Origin: Smittia aterrima
Taxonomy: Eukaryota > Arthropoda > Insecta > Diptera > Chironomidae
Direction of reading: 5' to 3'
Length of the DNA: 64,000 bases
Assembly: GCA_033063855.1 (NCBI GenBank)
Contig: CP093831.1
Coordinates: 10,664,001-10,728,000, forward strand
In this document: positions 1-12,631 of the stretch, in pieces
Layout of the letters: each line of letters opens with the position of its first letter
Position numbering within the stretch: position 1 is the stretch's first letter
Notes under the pieces: model-generated
Told to the model about the DNA's origin: nothing
What the model saw: the letters and a program-made list of their open reading frames with translations, nothing else
The model's database searches: none
Program-made: the position numbers and the translations under genes

Positions 1-3000
1 CTCGACTTTGCCTCCCCTGCAGCTTCTGAATTACCCAAGCAACATAAGAATGTGTTTTCTGTGTTTTACGCTTGTTCATTTCATATTTCATTTCGATTCA
101 ATTTTCGCATTTTTGATAATTTGTTTTTCCCTTCGTCTCGCGATATTTCATTCGCGAATGGCCTTAACAGCAGCAGCAGCAGAGACTTTAGCGAGGAGAA
201 TTACAATATATGAGGAATGGAAACATATTAATAATATTCTCCCCGACCATCCGAAGACTTCTCTACATAAATTCCGGTCTCGTCATTGCTCATTTGGTTC
301 TTTAACTCTTTTATTGTTGACCGTTTGTGTGTTTTCTCCTCCTTGAGCTGCTTGCATAGTAGCGACGATCACTACAACTCTCTCGACAAGAGGCAGAAAT
401 GTTTCGTTGCATTTCGGTGGATATCGAGAGTCTTCATTCGCTTTAATTTATTTATGTGTTTCTCTTGGATATTTTATTAATCTGTCTTGAATATTCATAC
501 GGCCGTGTATCGAGTGAATGCGAAAATGACGATAAATTTGCCTCGGTTTTGTTTAGTTGGCAGCTCTCTCTTGTTTATGATCAAAAAACGAAGATTCCTT
601 CTTTTTTTTGGTGGAGGAAGAAGAGTTTGTTATAACTAAATGTATTAATTGTGCACAGCACTATCGTCTTGTTCATGGCTCCGAACATTTAAACGCCACC
701 AGATCGGGCAAGAGACGGTTTGTTTATGAGCCTTGCTGAGACATACTTTTGAAGATTCTTTTCCGATCATGTTAAAATAATTTCATTTTATTTCAGTCGA
801 CGTCGAATAATTTTTGGAGAGTTCATTTACGTCTATTTCCACCGTTCGAGGTGCCAACGAGAGAAATCTATGGGATTTTGAGTGCACAGCATGAGACTAA
901 TTATGATTATTAATCGGAATAGTAAAGTTTGACCTGCGAAGGCATCAAAAGAGCGTTTGCGGACCTATCAAGTGTCACTCGTTTCATAGAAGAAATCAAA
1001 AGAAACCATAGAGAACTATCTCGCTCTGCTTTGATCTAGCACATTGAGAAGTTCAAAAAATAATTGAAAATCGGAGTTAATAAAGGAAAGAGAATTGAGA
1101 GAAGTATAATTTACAATGTCTTGTCTTGATTTGATTGACATTTTGTAGCTCACACACAAAATGTTCTTCTCCTTCGATCTCCCTCATTCAAAAGTGAAGC
1201 TTATTAAATAAAGATTAACCTTTTTTATTTTTATTATGTTTACAGGTCTCTCTGTCTCTCGGAAAGAAGAAATTCCTGGTATATCAAACTGAAAATTATT
1301 GCTTACCTTTTCCCGTTCCTTCTTCGACGTTTTGTTGCGTAAACTGTGCCCAATTGACTCATTGTATCAATATCGCTTGGCTTTTCTTCTGTTTTGTATT
1401 TTTTTGTTGTCTTGTTCCGTGAAACTCTTGTCTTTCTCTATAGTCTTCGACTTGTTTAATTACATAATTATTCAATAATTATTCGAGGAGAAATATTTGT
1501 GTAATTAATTGTCTTTGAGCTGGTTGGGATGAGCTGGCGGCGACGGCTACGACGATACCGAAAAAATTCATAAATTCAACCTCATCAGTTCGAACATTTT
1601 TCGCTTTTTCTCTTCATCAAACATTTCTTTCTTTTTTTTTTGGTGTTTTCACTTCTATTTATTTTGATGTCGCTATAATTAATTTTAATGGCTCTCCGAA
1701 CACTTTTATATCTTCATATTTATCATAAAAAATTATTACTGTATCGCACTCCTCTCATTAAGCATTTATTTACACTATAATAATGATTGATCATCATTTA
1801 AATCGATCGATTTTAAGAGCGATTTGTCATCCTTCTCAATTATTTCCTTCTCTTCTTCTTCTTTGTTTTATTTTTATTTTTTCACCGTCTTCGGATCGCG
1901 TTCTCAAAACTTTAAGAAACAAATCGCCCAATCAATACAAAATCATGTTAAATTAAAGCGAAAAACGCGACCTTGACTGCTAAAAGCAATTCGTGACAAG
2001 AAAGTTTCATCACTCACAAATGCGTTTTCGCTATTAACTGTTGGAGTCACGCACAAATTCAATAATTTTTCTTTGTAATTGTTAGGATTATGTTGTGATC
2101 GGAAGCGGTAAAGTAAACAAACGCTGATCACTTCGATGCTCTCACTTATCCATCGATATTATCATCATTTTCTCAACGATTTCTTCACTTTTCCAACGAA
2201 ATTTTCCTCCTCTCACGCGACAACTTTTCTATTCACCGCCGGTTTCTATTGCACAAACGAGTAAAAAATACTTTTTTCTATTTACAAGGATTTTTCAGTG
2301 ATTTTTCTATTTTTTTCTATTAAATTCACTTGCAATCTTTTTAATTCGAAAGTGAATCACACTTAACTCGTTCAAATATCCGTAAAATGACAGTGAACAA
2401 TCAGAACATTTATTATTTAATTCTCTTTTGTTTGAGTTCTCTCTAACCGCGGCAAAGACTTTCAGCAATGTACGAACGCAACTAATTTTCAACCCGAAAT
2501 AAAACAAAAACTTTTGTACGATTTTATTAAGCATATAGCGAAGGTGTGTTTACTGTTTCACCTTCGTCCTTTGTTGTTGTATTGCTGATGTTCGTCAGTT
2601 GGTCGGAGCAAGACAAAGCGAGTGATCGAGTCGATGAGACTATCGCTGACTCACTTTGACTCGTTGGAGTGAAGGAGAGGAGATGTTTGCTTCGAGGCGG
2701 ATAAATGTTGAAGAAAAAGCTTTCGCTGTTGTTTCAATGTTTGCCTTCAACATTAAACATTTTTTTCCTTCTTTTGACAAATGAATTTCGGAAATTGATG
2801 CTTCAAAGTTGAACTCTTGAGTTTCACTCCAACAAATCAAAGTTTCCCTCTTCGCGTCAATCTTTTGACGTCTGATGGAAAACGCTTTTTTTTCTATTAT
2901 CGATCATGGCGAGAGAGAGTGACATTATCAATCAGTAAAATCAGAACTGAAAGCGTTTTGAATAATAATGAAGGCAACAACAGTAGCGGGTGGAAAACAC

Positions 3001-6000
3001 CCTTTTATTTACATCATTAAATTCAAAATGGGGTCGCCTTGCGCTGCAATTGTTTTTTAGCCGTTGTTATTAGTGCATATCAAGTTTATTGATACAGAAA
3101 AAAATAAATGGGTTCGTTTGATTGCGTGTCGTCTACTCTATTCTCTCTGTGAATGAACGAAAGAACTGAATTCTCTAATTTAATGGGTGTTTTATGGGTG
3201 TCTATACATCAAACAAATAAAAACACAATTTAACGTACACTTTGTAATCATTTTCCATGAAAATCGAGCGCAAGGGAAACTCTAACTTATCCAACCGAAA
3301 CTGAAATTGTCTTTCCCTCTGACTCGATGGCGTGTGACAAAAACGTCGAACGCGTCCTAAAACAAGATTCAGATTAAACAACAAACTCAATTTTTAAAAA
3401 AATGAGCATTTAATTACTAACCATGATGGCTTAGAACGCCGCGTGGGCTTTGGCGACGAGAGTTGGATTGATAAAGGAAAATTTTCATGTCAACATTTTT
3501 TTTATAATTTAAAAATTCTAGAAACAAACGCCTTTCGACAATCATCCGATGAATAATTTAGTGTCTGATTGAAAATCATGATTGTTCATTAAGCTTCGCT
3601 TACAAAAAAAAGGGGGAAGCAGCCGGAGGGGTGGACTCGCGAGGTGTTTGACGACGAGAATTAAACAGAAAACGCGATGGCGACTTTAAATCGATTTCGG
3701 TGTGTTTTCTACAAGCTCTGGCCGCTTGTAGCTTGAATGGATCTTGATGAAAGTTTATTGGAAGGAAACGAAGCACTTCCAAGAAATTCATTTAAGCTTC
3801 TCGCCATTATCATCGCCAGTCGTCGTCGCCAGCAATGAAAACGAAGTCGACGGGAAAGAAACTTTTAAACAACACAAAATTATTCAACTCAATTGTCGTT
3901 TCTTCATTTTCGGCATCAAAACGTTAATTTTTTATTAGAACAGCATCATACAGCATCATTTTAAGTTAAATTGGATAACAATCAAGCAAGTTTAATTTTT
4001 TTGTGGGTCAACTCAACACGCAACACATCAAAGCCGAACGAGCCAGCATATTCACAAATTGTTAAAATAAAACTCTGAGCGCTTTGTTGTTCGTTGTTTC
4101 TGCGTTTTTTTTCCTCCTCTTTCTTACGGACCCATTGGGAAAAATTGGTGTATCGTATGATTATAAATAATAATTTCAAAAATTGTTTATAATATCGAAA
4201 AGCTTTAAAGTCTCTCTAGGTAATCATCTATCATTATCTCTGGTTTTTTCCCCGCCAACTCTCCCTCCGCTTCTTATGATTTTGTAACATGTCTGACAGA
4301 CAAAATACCGAAAATTAGGAAATTCTTTTATATGAAATTACAATTAATCTCTCCCACAGAAAAAGATATTCCCTTCAATCTCCGAAAAAAATTTGAAATT
4401 CAAATAACGAACGTCTTGTGAGAACAACAATCAGTCGAGTAATTATTTGTGACAATGTAAGAGATGGAACGAAAGGCTTGGAAAGGGGAGAGAAGAAAGT
4501 AAGAACGCTCAACACACTTCGAATATAAGAATCCCAATCCATCTGCTATTACAATCGAAACAATAGCGTCAGAACGCATTCACCAGCTAAAATATTCTTC
4601 GATCGGATGAGAGGGAAAAAGACCCAAAGGCCAAACCAATTTTCCTGTCACTTTTTGATAAGAAGATTACAGATTAGATTTTCATCATTGTTCGTTTCCC
4701 AAAATATATAAAAGGCGAAATCAACTCGAATTAAAGACGCACAATGGTCCCGAAAGAACGGCTTTTGTCGACCCGACCGAGAGATTATTATTAAGTTTCT
4801 TAATTCGTGGATTCTTAATCATTTTCGCAATCATTTCGTGGAGATGAGGATCGTCGTCACTTTGCTACTTCAAAATTATAAGATGCCGCGAGATTAACAA
4901 ATATTTGATTGTAATTATATTGATCTTAAATAATTTTCGATTAAAATCTGAAAAAAATTATTTTTTATTTTGAACCAATCAAAGATGTCGAGACTTGACT
5001 GAGAAAGCTTCGCTCAAATATTTACCGATTTCCATCAATATTTTTTCTGCGAACTTCATAAAAAGTTAATCATTAGTTGATAAAAAAAAGAGTTGATTGG
5101 ATTATTTCGCATTCGAGCGATTATCTCGCTTTCCTCTTTTCACCATCTCTCGTCTCGATTTAATAATTTTCCCATCAACTTTTTCTCGTCTTGATGGAAC
5201 GGTTTTCTCGAAATATTCTTTAATGCATCAACGAAATTTTCGGTTAGCTTATTAAAGCCAACGCTAGTGGCCATTGCTCGGCACAGCATAAAGTCGAAAC
5301 GAAAAAAAAACAGAGAAGAATAAAACATCAATAATGTAAGGGAAAAGAACGAAAACAAAATCATAAAAGGCGTAAAACTCTCTCACGACCAATCAAAATT
5401 CACGAAAAGGTAAATTCATAAAGTTTTGCGTCGCACAACAGAACAAAGGGTGTCTCGTTCGCTTGGCTGCGAGTTGTTCGTTCGACTCATGCATTTTATA
5501 TTTATTGCACATTAAACTTACATAAATTTGAATACATCTCATTGAAATGGAAATGCAATAAAACTTATGGAATAATAAAAAATGGTTCTTGTGGATGGAA
5601 AAGCGAACTTGATGTGAGTTGAGACGTTTTACGGCGAACTAATAAAGACATAAAAAGTATTTTCAAGTCGTTTTATTATTTCATTCAATTAACAGCATAA
5701 TAAAAGATAATTACGAAACTGTGGGCTGTGAAAGTGAGCGCAGGAGTTAAATCAATTTGCGACGATTGCCGCAGAAAATTCTTTAAATGTAAATTTCCTT
5801 AGATAACAAGCTCGATTAAGAGAAGTTGAAAGATATTTTCAGCTTGAAGAAGAGAAGAATTATTTACATAAATTCTATTGATTTATTTCGGCTACCGGCA
5901 AATTAATAAAATCTGCGGATTCTCTCGCTGACCCAAATCAACGAAACTTTAAAATACTTTGACAGATCTAAGCCCGAAGAATATCCGCTGACTCGAGACT

Positions 6001-7970
6001 GAACAAATATTTCTTCTTCACAACATGCGGTGCTGTTTAACTCATCCTTCTCTTGCATTTCTTGGACTTCTTTGCGTTCGGAAATTAACATTTGCGAGAT
6101 TAAACAAAGTTATCAGAAGACGAAGCTGAAGTTTTACGCGGAATGACATTTTATGGAGCACTTAAGACTCGCTCTCCTTAACATAATTAACACATTCAAG
6201 CGCTATTACTTTTGCTCTTTACGAGCTTCCCGAGTAATGGCCATTCACTGAAGGGGTTAAAGAGACGAGCGCATTGCTCATAAATTTATAAAAATATAAT
6301 TAAAGTCAATTATTAAGTCACACTGAGCGTTCTCTCAATGCACTTGCCGTCCCGTCGCTGCTGTTTCTGTTTTTGTTGGTTTGCATAATTCATTGACAGG
6401 TGAAGTGAACGAGTTTCGTTCAACGAAATAACGCTAATCAATAGCTTTCGTTTCCGAGTTTAATCACGAAACAGTTTTTGGGAGAAAAATACTCAAAACT
6501 AATTTGGAGAATGCGTCATTTAAATTTATTAAACGATGCAGAAGCTCACTGAATTGGCAATCACCTGTTTCAAATTGCATTTCAGACACAAGTCTGTAAT
6601 TGATATTCAACGATAAAGAGTCATTAATAAAAGTGAAATCTTCTTGATCACCCTCGTTTGACATTGTTCATGAAATTCCCTTTGCAATTGATGGCGCAAA
6701 CTGTCGAGAATATTGTAAAGTCATTTATTTACTTTTACTGTCAAGTTGAAGGCTTTTTACATTGTTTGACGAAATATCTTTTTTTTTTGCGGAAATAATT
6801 GGCGTCGCTCTTCTTCCTTCCAACATCGCCCAACATTCTACAAAAAAAAATAATTAACGATGTATTAAAAAGTGTTTAAAACTTCAAGAGCCATAACAAT
6901 AAAATAATAATGATGAATTCATTAAGTAGAGCAGAAAAGAATTGGCGAAACAGATGCGAGAAGAATGCAATGTTCCTGAAACTTTGTTTGCGATCTCTCG
7001 CAGGCTTTTTAATTAATCAACTGACTTTATACTTTTAATTTGTAATAAATTAATTATGTTAATTCTTATCGTCAGAAATTGCTTCGAGAATGTGCAACGC
7101 AAAGCGAAGATATTGATAATGATACTCAAGTTTGTATTTAAATAATTCATAATTTCCCCAAGTTACGCAAGAGAAGAACCTTCAATTAGAGAGAAATGTT
7201 GAGTCAAACGGAAATCAAGAAGACTTTTAAGGAGTCGCTTTGAGGAAAATAATATTTTTGAGAAAGTTTCACTTGCTTTGTGTTGAAGACTTGAATTTGT
7301 TTTAAATTCTGAAGAAAACATTCTGGTTCAGAAAACATTCTTACAAAATTGAATTTCGGTAAAATGTTTGATAAAAAATCGAAATTCTTTATAAAATTAT
7401 TTCCAAATTTAATTATTTTAAGAAAGAAATTCGCTCTCATAACCTGTCGAAGAACATTCCCGAGCATGTAAACGTCTTCTCGTTATTGAAAGTTCTCGAC
7501 ATTCTGCATAGTTCACTTTCAACGCTTTATAAATAAATTATCTTAACTCGGCTGGGCTTGTGTCATGTTTTTTATCTCGAGCCGCATCAACCCAGTTGGA
7601 TAATTTTTTTGGTTCTCGTTTCATGTTCTTCTCTTTTATCGGCGAGGTATTTTGTTGCGATGGCTTAAGCTGCGCATTCATTATGTTCAAACTCATAAAT
7701 CAAAGTTTTCTGATAACTCATAAATTTTATGCTCTGGCTGAAATTATTGGCTTAAGCATGATTTTACTTTTATTAAAGAATTTCAATTTGAAAATTATTG
7801 ATTCATGACGTTTCAGAGCTCTAAGTTCTTACGAGTCTAATGGGACCAGTCAAATTCAAAGCATTTCTTTTTAACTTCCATAGATGAAAAAATATTTTCC
7901 TGAAATCAATCAATTGCAAAAATAAAACAAAATTTCTTTTCAGATGTTTTAACTTGTGATTCCCGCAGGT
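1..7970. other. Gene-free AT-rich stretch (intergenic or intronic)
   Basis: About 8 kb in which I recognise no coding exon, tRNA or rRNA. The open frames present are short (under about 115 codons), have no domain-like composition and show no consistent splice structure. The sequence is AT-rich with T-runs and scattered short direct motifs but no clear tandem array. A TATA-like element is listed separately near 4,705. The stretch could be a long intron of a gene lying outside the window or upstream regulatory DNA; the sequence alone does not decide. Confidence 0.5.
4705..4715 (+). promoter_or_regulatory. TATA-box-like element without a recognisable gene
   Basis: The sequence ATATATAAAAGGC matches a strong metazoan TATA box. 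The following 100 bases contain only a short reading frame starting at about 4,743 that runs 16 codons. I see no gene downstream, so this may be chance in AT-rich DNA or the promoter of a non-coding transcript. Confidence 0.2.
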
Positions 7971-8023
7971 TTTATTTGAATCAATTTCATTATTTTCGTT
8001 TACAAAACTTCCTCACGATTCGT

Positions 8024-9356
8024 TTATGCTTTAACTGGAGCAGCGACGGCCTTGATTTCGTTTTCCGAGGTAATGAATCCGTATTTCTTGAGGACAGCGT
8101 TTTGCTTAGTGAGTCCCTTGGCGACCTTTTGTGTTGCCTTAACGCGGAGTCGCTGTGAATGAAAACGAAAGATTAGTTAATCTGAAGAAATAGGAAAATG
8201 AATGAATTCTTACCTCAAGACGAACTTTGTGGTTGTAGTGCAGACGAGCCTTGATCTTTCTCTTGGCCTCCAAGCTGCTGACAACGTCTCTGTATTGCCA
8301 ACCGACTTCATGTGCAACACGTCCAACTTGGCAGAACTTGCGGTCAGGTCTCAAGCACAAGATTTTCATTGCGTTTGGTACACAAACGCGCTTTTGCTTG
8401 TCAAATGGAGGTGGAATGCCTTCGAAGACCTTCAATCTGTTCAAGGCAATCTTACCACGACGAGTCTTGTATGGAATCATACCTAGAAAAAAGTGATGTC
8501 ATTTAGTATGAAGCAGAAGAATCGAATTTCAAATTGTACATACCACGGATAGCCTTCCAGAACATTCTGCTGGGAGCGCGGAAGTGGAAAGGTCCACGAG
8601 CTGGGTTGACATTGCAGCGTTTGCGCAAGTATGACAAGAACTTTATCTTATTTCTGCAATGAAAGCAACAAACAAATGTGTTTAGTACAAATTCTATCTT
8701 CAATGACGACTAGCGTTCAGTTGATGTGGTCAGGGTCTTAAAGGTTTTCTATCACGGTTGTGATCAAACAATGTAGGTAAGAAATATAATCATCACGAAA
8801 GATCCAAGTTCTCGATGGGATTGCAACAACGCTCACCTGAAGAAATGACCGGAAAGTTGGAGATCCTCGCAACGAACTACGACTACCTTGGTTCCGCTCA
8901 AGATCTGCTTGGCGACGATTGATGCCAGACGGCCCAAAAGATGGCCTCTGCCGTCGATAACGATGGCCTAAAAGAATAAAATTATTAAAATCTCGTGTTT
9001 AAGGTTATGGTGACCACAAACAAATAGCGAATTATAACTAACGCATTTGGTTGTGATAAGTTAGACATGAAAGAATGCATTCAAATGAAGCACAAAAGTA
9101 TAATTCAAGCGATGTTGCTAGTTCATAGCGTGTGATTTACATCAATTGCACATCCACGTTTTTGTCCGGAAAAAATATCGTCGCGCTAACTTTATAAATT
9201 ATCTCATTAAACCTCAAGTTATCCAAATAAATTACACTGCATTGACTAGCCCTGAGTCTTATGAACAAGATAGTGCATCTTAATTGATAGCAATCGCTTG
9301 AATTACACTTTATTTTCAATTATTTTTATTACTTTGTCCGAAAACTTGTAGGACAT
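8024..9356 (-). CDS. RpL13A: 60S ribosomal protein L13a (uL13)
   Basis: Structural protein of the large ribosomal subunit. The 220-residue product is built from five exons: 9356-9333, 8967-8837, 8653-8544, 8482-8214 and 8152-8024. It carries the family core IDGRGHLLGRLAS near the start, then RKRCNVNPARGPFHFRAPSR and the QVGRVAHEVGW block. The lengths and phases of the five exons fit a continuous frame. The first exon codes for only eight residues (MSYKFSDK). The start is supported by a pyrimidine-rich tract just upstream, typical of ribosomal protein mRNAs. An AATAAA on the minus strand lies at 7976-7971, about 50 nt after the stop. The gene is divergent from cortactin with about 260 bp between start codons. 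The second intron (183 nt) may hold a snoRNA. Confidence 0.95.
8713..8800 (-). ncRNA. Candidate intronic C/D box snoRNA in RpL13A intron 2
   Basis: On the minus strand the intron 8836-8654 contains a perfect C box GTGATGA (8796-8790) and, about 75 nt later, a D box CTGA (8720-8717). The D box is about 60 nt upstream of the 3' splice site, a normal position for intron-encoded C/D snoRNAs. Vertebrate RPL13A introns are known snoRNA hosts. Against it, the flanking bases do not form a good terminal stem, and I could not match the 10-12 nt before the D box to an rRNA target from memory. The other RpL13A introns show no such box pair. Confidence 0.3.
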
Positions 9357-9371
9357 TTTTACAGGTTCGTT

Positions 9372-9384
9372 GAAAAAGAAAGAG
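9372..9384 (-). promoter_or_regulatory. 5' TOP-like pyrimidine tract of RpL13A
   Basis: Read on the minus strand, the 13 bases CTCTTTCTTTTTC lie 16 nt upstream of the RpL13A start codon. Ribosomal protein mRNAs of animals begin with such a 5' terminal oligopyrimidine tract, which places their translation under TOR control. The transcription start itself is inferred. Confidence 0.55.
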
Positions 9385-9614
9385 CGACTCTGGTGACTTT
9401 CGTGTGAAGCTTCGAATAGTTCAAAGATTCTCCGCTTGGGCCGATCGTGTTCACACTCTCGTAGTTCTTAGCAGGGCTCCTCAAACTTTTATCAGTGAAT
9501 TGTTATATCTTTCCTTTTTTTTATCAAAAGAAGTCTAAGGGCGTGCCGTTTGTTTTTAAAGTTTTGTGCAATTTCTAGTTAAACTCGACAGTATTAAATA
9601 AAAATCAATTCGAG

Positions 9615-11413
9615 ATGTCTGATGGTATTTATCATTGCATAAAATAAATAATTTATTTGTTTTCAACGAAATATTCTTTTCGGCGACCAAGATGATTGGG
9701 AAACTGATGCGACTTATGACAACAAACTCACGGAGAATGAACAGCGTTGGGGAAAGGACGTTGGTCAGTCAAGGAATGCAGCGATTGAGTAAGAAAACAA
9801 ATTTCATTATTTGCTCTAAATAATTCTGATTCATTAAATCTCCAGCATGAGAAAACTTATTGAAGAAACTGAGAAAGCGGATGATGTTACGAAGAAGAAG
9901 TAAGTGAATAATAATCAGATTGAGGTATTTGCACTTTCACACGACGATTGTTTTCATTTCAGAAACTTGGAAGATAGCGGTATGACAGGATCCAAAGGTT
10001 TGATGACTCATAAGGTGTGATCAATGCAGAGATTTATTTTTGATTCTTTTTTTAGGATACGGAGGAAAGTTTGGAGTTGAGAAAGACCGAATGGATCAAA
10101 GTGCAATGGGTCATGATTATATCGGAAAGGTCGAGAAGGTAATTTAATCAAATTGCGTATACACTCTGAGACTAACGAGTTTTCTTCTTCTTCAGCATGC
10201 ATCGCAGAAAGATTATTCAGATGGTTTTGGAGGAAAGTTTGGTGTTCAGAAAGATCGAGTGGATAAGTCAGCTGTTGGATTCGATTATCAGAGTGCAGTG
10301 CCGAAGCATGAGAGTCAAACTGACCACAAGAAAGGATTTGGCGGAAAGTTTGGTGTTGAAAGTGATCGAATGGATAAATCGGCTGTCGGATTCCAAGATC
10401 AAGGCGGAAAGATTGGAACAAATTACTCGAAAGTCAAACCTGATATCTCAGGAGCGAAGCCTTCTAATTTAAAAGCAAAGTTCGAGAACCTTGCGTTGCA
10501 CACTGAAGAAGATGGAAAGGAACGAGCTGCTGCTCAAAAGAAACTTCGGCAAGAGAAAGATCTTCTCGATCGAGAACAAGCGGCCAAGGAGCAAGTGAGT
10601 TGAATCAACCAAATTTGAAGAAAATATAATTAAATAATTATTTTTTCAGACAACTACTTCAAATGAACCCGCTCAAAACTTTAAACCACAAAGAACTGCG
10701 GTTGTGACTGGAAGAAGTGAGGGAATCGGTAACGTGATAAATGTTTTTAATGCTCCTCAACCTGTTGAAGAGAAACGACCTCCAGTAAGATGAACAAACT
10801 GTGAACCCGAATTATCAAACTAACTTTTACTTTTTTCTAGAAACAACAAATTAAAATTCCGAAAGCTGAAGTTATTCCTGAACCAATTCCAAAGGTTGAA
10901 CCTGTGGTCACGCCTATTCAGCACGTTGAAGTTGCTCCAGTTCCAAAAGCTGAAGTATTTGTTCCACAAACTCCTGATATCATCTCCAGTGTGGAGACCG
11001 TAACTCGCCAAGAACAACCTCAAACTCAGATCGTTGAAGAAATTAAGCACAACGAGCCGATCATTCAGCCGAATGAAGTGATTTCGAAGCAAACACCAAG
11101 CAACGGTAACGAAAGCAAAAGCGTTACTGAAACATTTGAACAATCCGAGCAAGAGCTAATCGAGCAATTAAAGAGTGACAATATTGAGGAAGTGGCGGAA
11201 GAGCAATTTATTTTATCGCCTGACGATCCCGGAATCGTTGCGTTCGCCTTGTACGATTATCAAGCAGCGGCCGAAGATGAGATTTCCTTTGATCCATCAG
11301 ATGAGATCACTCACATTGAGATGATTGACGAAGGCTGGTGGAAAGGTTTCCATCAAGCGACCTGCACTTACGGATTGTTCCCTGCGAACTATGTTCAATT
11401 GAAAGAAGAGTAG
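9615..11413 (+). CDS. Cortactin: Cortactin (actin-regulating SH3 protein)
   Basis: Cortactin binds Arp2/3 through an N-terminal acidic DDW motif, F-actin through cortactin repeats, and partners through a C-terminal SH3 domain. The 461-residue product comes from eight exons: 9615-9624, 9692-9788, 9846-9899, 9963-9997, 10056-10138, 10196-10594, 10650-10784 and 10841-11413. The N terminus reads MSDDDWETD, so the acidic motif begins at residue 3. Three repeats with the GGKFGV..DRMDKSAVG pattern follow, then a charged linker, a Pro/Glu/Val-rich region, and an SH3 domain with ALYDYQAAAEDEISFDP and the GWWKG and LFPANYV signatures. Fly and mammalian proteins have more repeats and a longer N-terminal leader. 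An upstream coding exon that I did not recognise remains possible. An AATAAA is at 11526. Confidence 0.92.
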
Positions 11414-12631
11414 AACTTTCTTGCATTTCGTCGTTCGACGACATTCATTATTTTAATTCAAACTAAAATGTTCATCAATTATCATTTGTAACCAAAATTT
11501 TAAAGAAAATTCTTCCTTCGTCGTAAATAAATACAATTTAACCAAAATAAAAACTTGTTGACAATCGTAACTGGAAAACTCAAGGTTTGTTTGGTCAAGT
11601 CAAGAAGAAAATTAATGAGAATGAGAGATCGCGATCGAGAAGAAAAGAAAATGAGAAAAATCTCTTGGAAGATTTTCACGTTTTCCACAATTTCACTTTG
11701 TCTCAGTTGGTGTTCGCGCTTCAACCGGAAAAGATCGTCGGAAGTTTCGAATAATTTTCGTCCTCACTTCGCAAATTTAAAATGCATTTTCTCGTGACTT
11801 ACTGAAATTCCCCGTGCGAGTTCGTGTTAATTCAATCAACAAACGAGAGTTTGCTGGTAAAACGCATAAAGTTCAAAGGAAAACGTTGAGATTAAGAGGG
11901 AAAAGTTATTTTCAGCCTTTGCAGCACTTCAAAAGTTTTCAGCTTCTCGCAATAAAAGAGAAGAAAAAGAAAAACTGTTCATTGAAAAGTTTCCTAATCA
12001 CTTGAGGAAAATCATTGAACTAAACGTAGTTCAACATGAAGTGTAGTTCAATTAGCTAGCAGAAGCCTGAAAATATTTTTTCCGCCTCAAGCGCTCCGCG
12101 AAGAAAAATCACATTCGCGATTGCAAAATCTATGATTTTCCATAAGAAACGCAAACTCTCATGTTTATTAAATTTCCCGAAGCGATTTTCTTCTTCTCTC
12201 TCCTTACTAATTTTCATATGAATGCGTTAAAAATAGATGACAGTATTTTACAGTATAAACAAAAATCTTTTCTTCGTCTAAGAAGGAAAAGCGCGTGAAG
12301 CTCGATGAGATTGTTTCGATCGTTTTAAACAAAGTGTTCTCGTCGACGCTCCAAACGTGAGAGTGAGAAAAGAGTTTTTCGCTTCCACATAAATTTTTAT
12401 AACGACTGGAATGTGTTTTATGATGATGATTTTATAATCCAAATAATCAAACAGAGCCTCGTGCTGTTCTTAAGTAACAACTTCCTCCTCGATCTCTCTC
12501 TTAGGCTGGTGCTGTTATTTTCTGGGAAAGTGGAAAAGATTGATAAGGAGTGCTCGGCGGAAAAGCCTTTAGTGTTTGGTGTCGTGTCTTGTGCTGTCAA
12601 TCATTTAATATTAATGCATAAGAAGAACAAC
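11414..12631. other. Intergenic region after cortactin
   Basis: Holds the cortactin 3' UTR with AATAAA at 11526-11531, then AT-rich DNA without a recognisable gene. An open frame from 12413 runs in frame into the start proposed for the next gene at 12632, so a longer N terminus for that gene cannot be excluded. That upstream part looks non-coding in composition. Confidence 0.4.

Noticed and set aside
8202..8506. Three overlapping plus-strand open frames of 64-94 codons
   Set aside because: They are antisense shadows of RpL13A exon 4, which has strong family identity on the minus strand.
12413..12631. N-terminal extension of the coiled-coil gene from 12413
   Set aside because: The frame is open and in phase, but the sequence looks like translated non-coding DNA, and the charged start at 12632 fits the following coiled coil better. 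It is kept only as an alternative.
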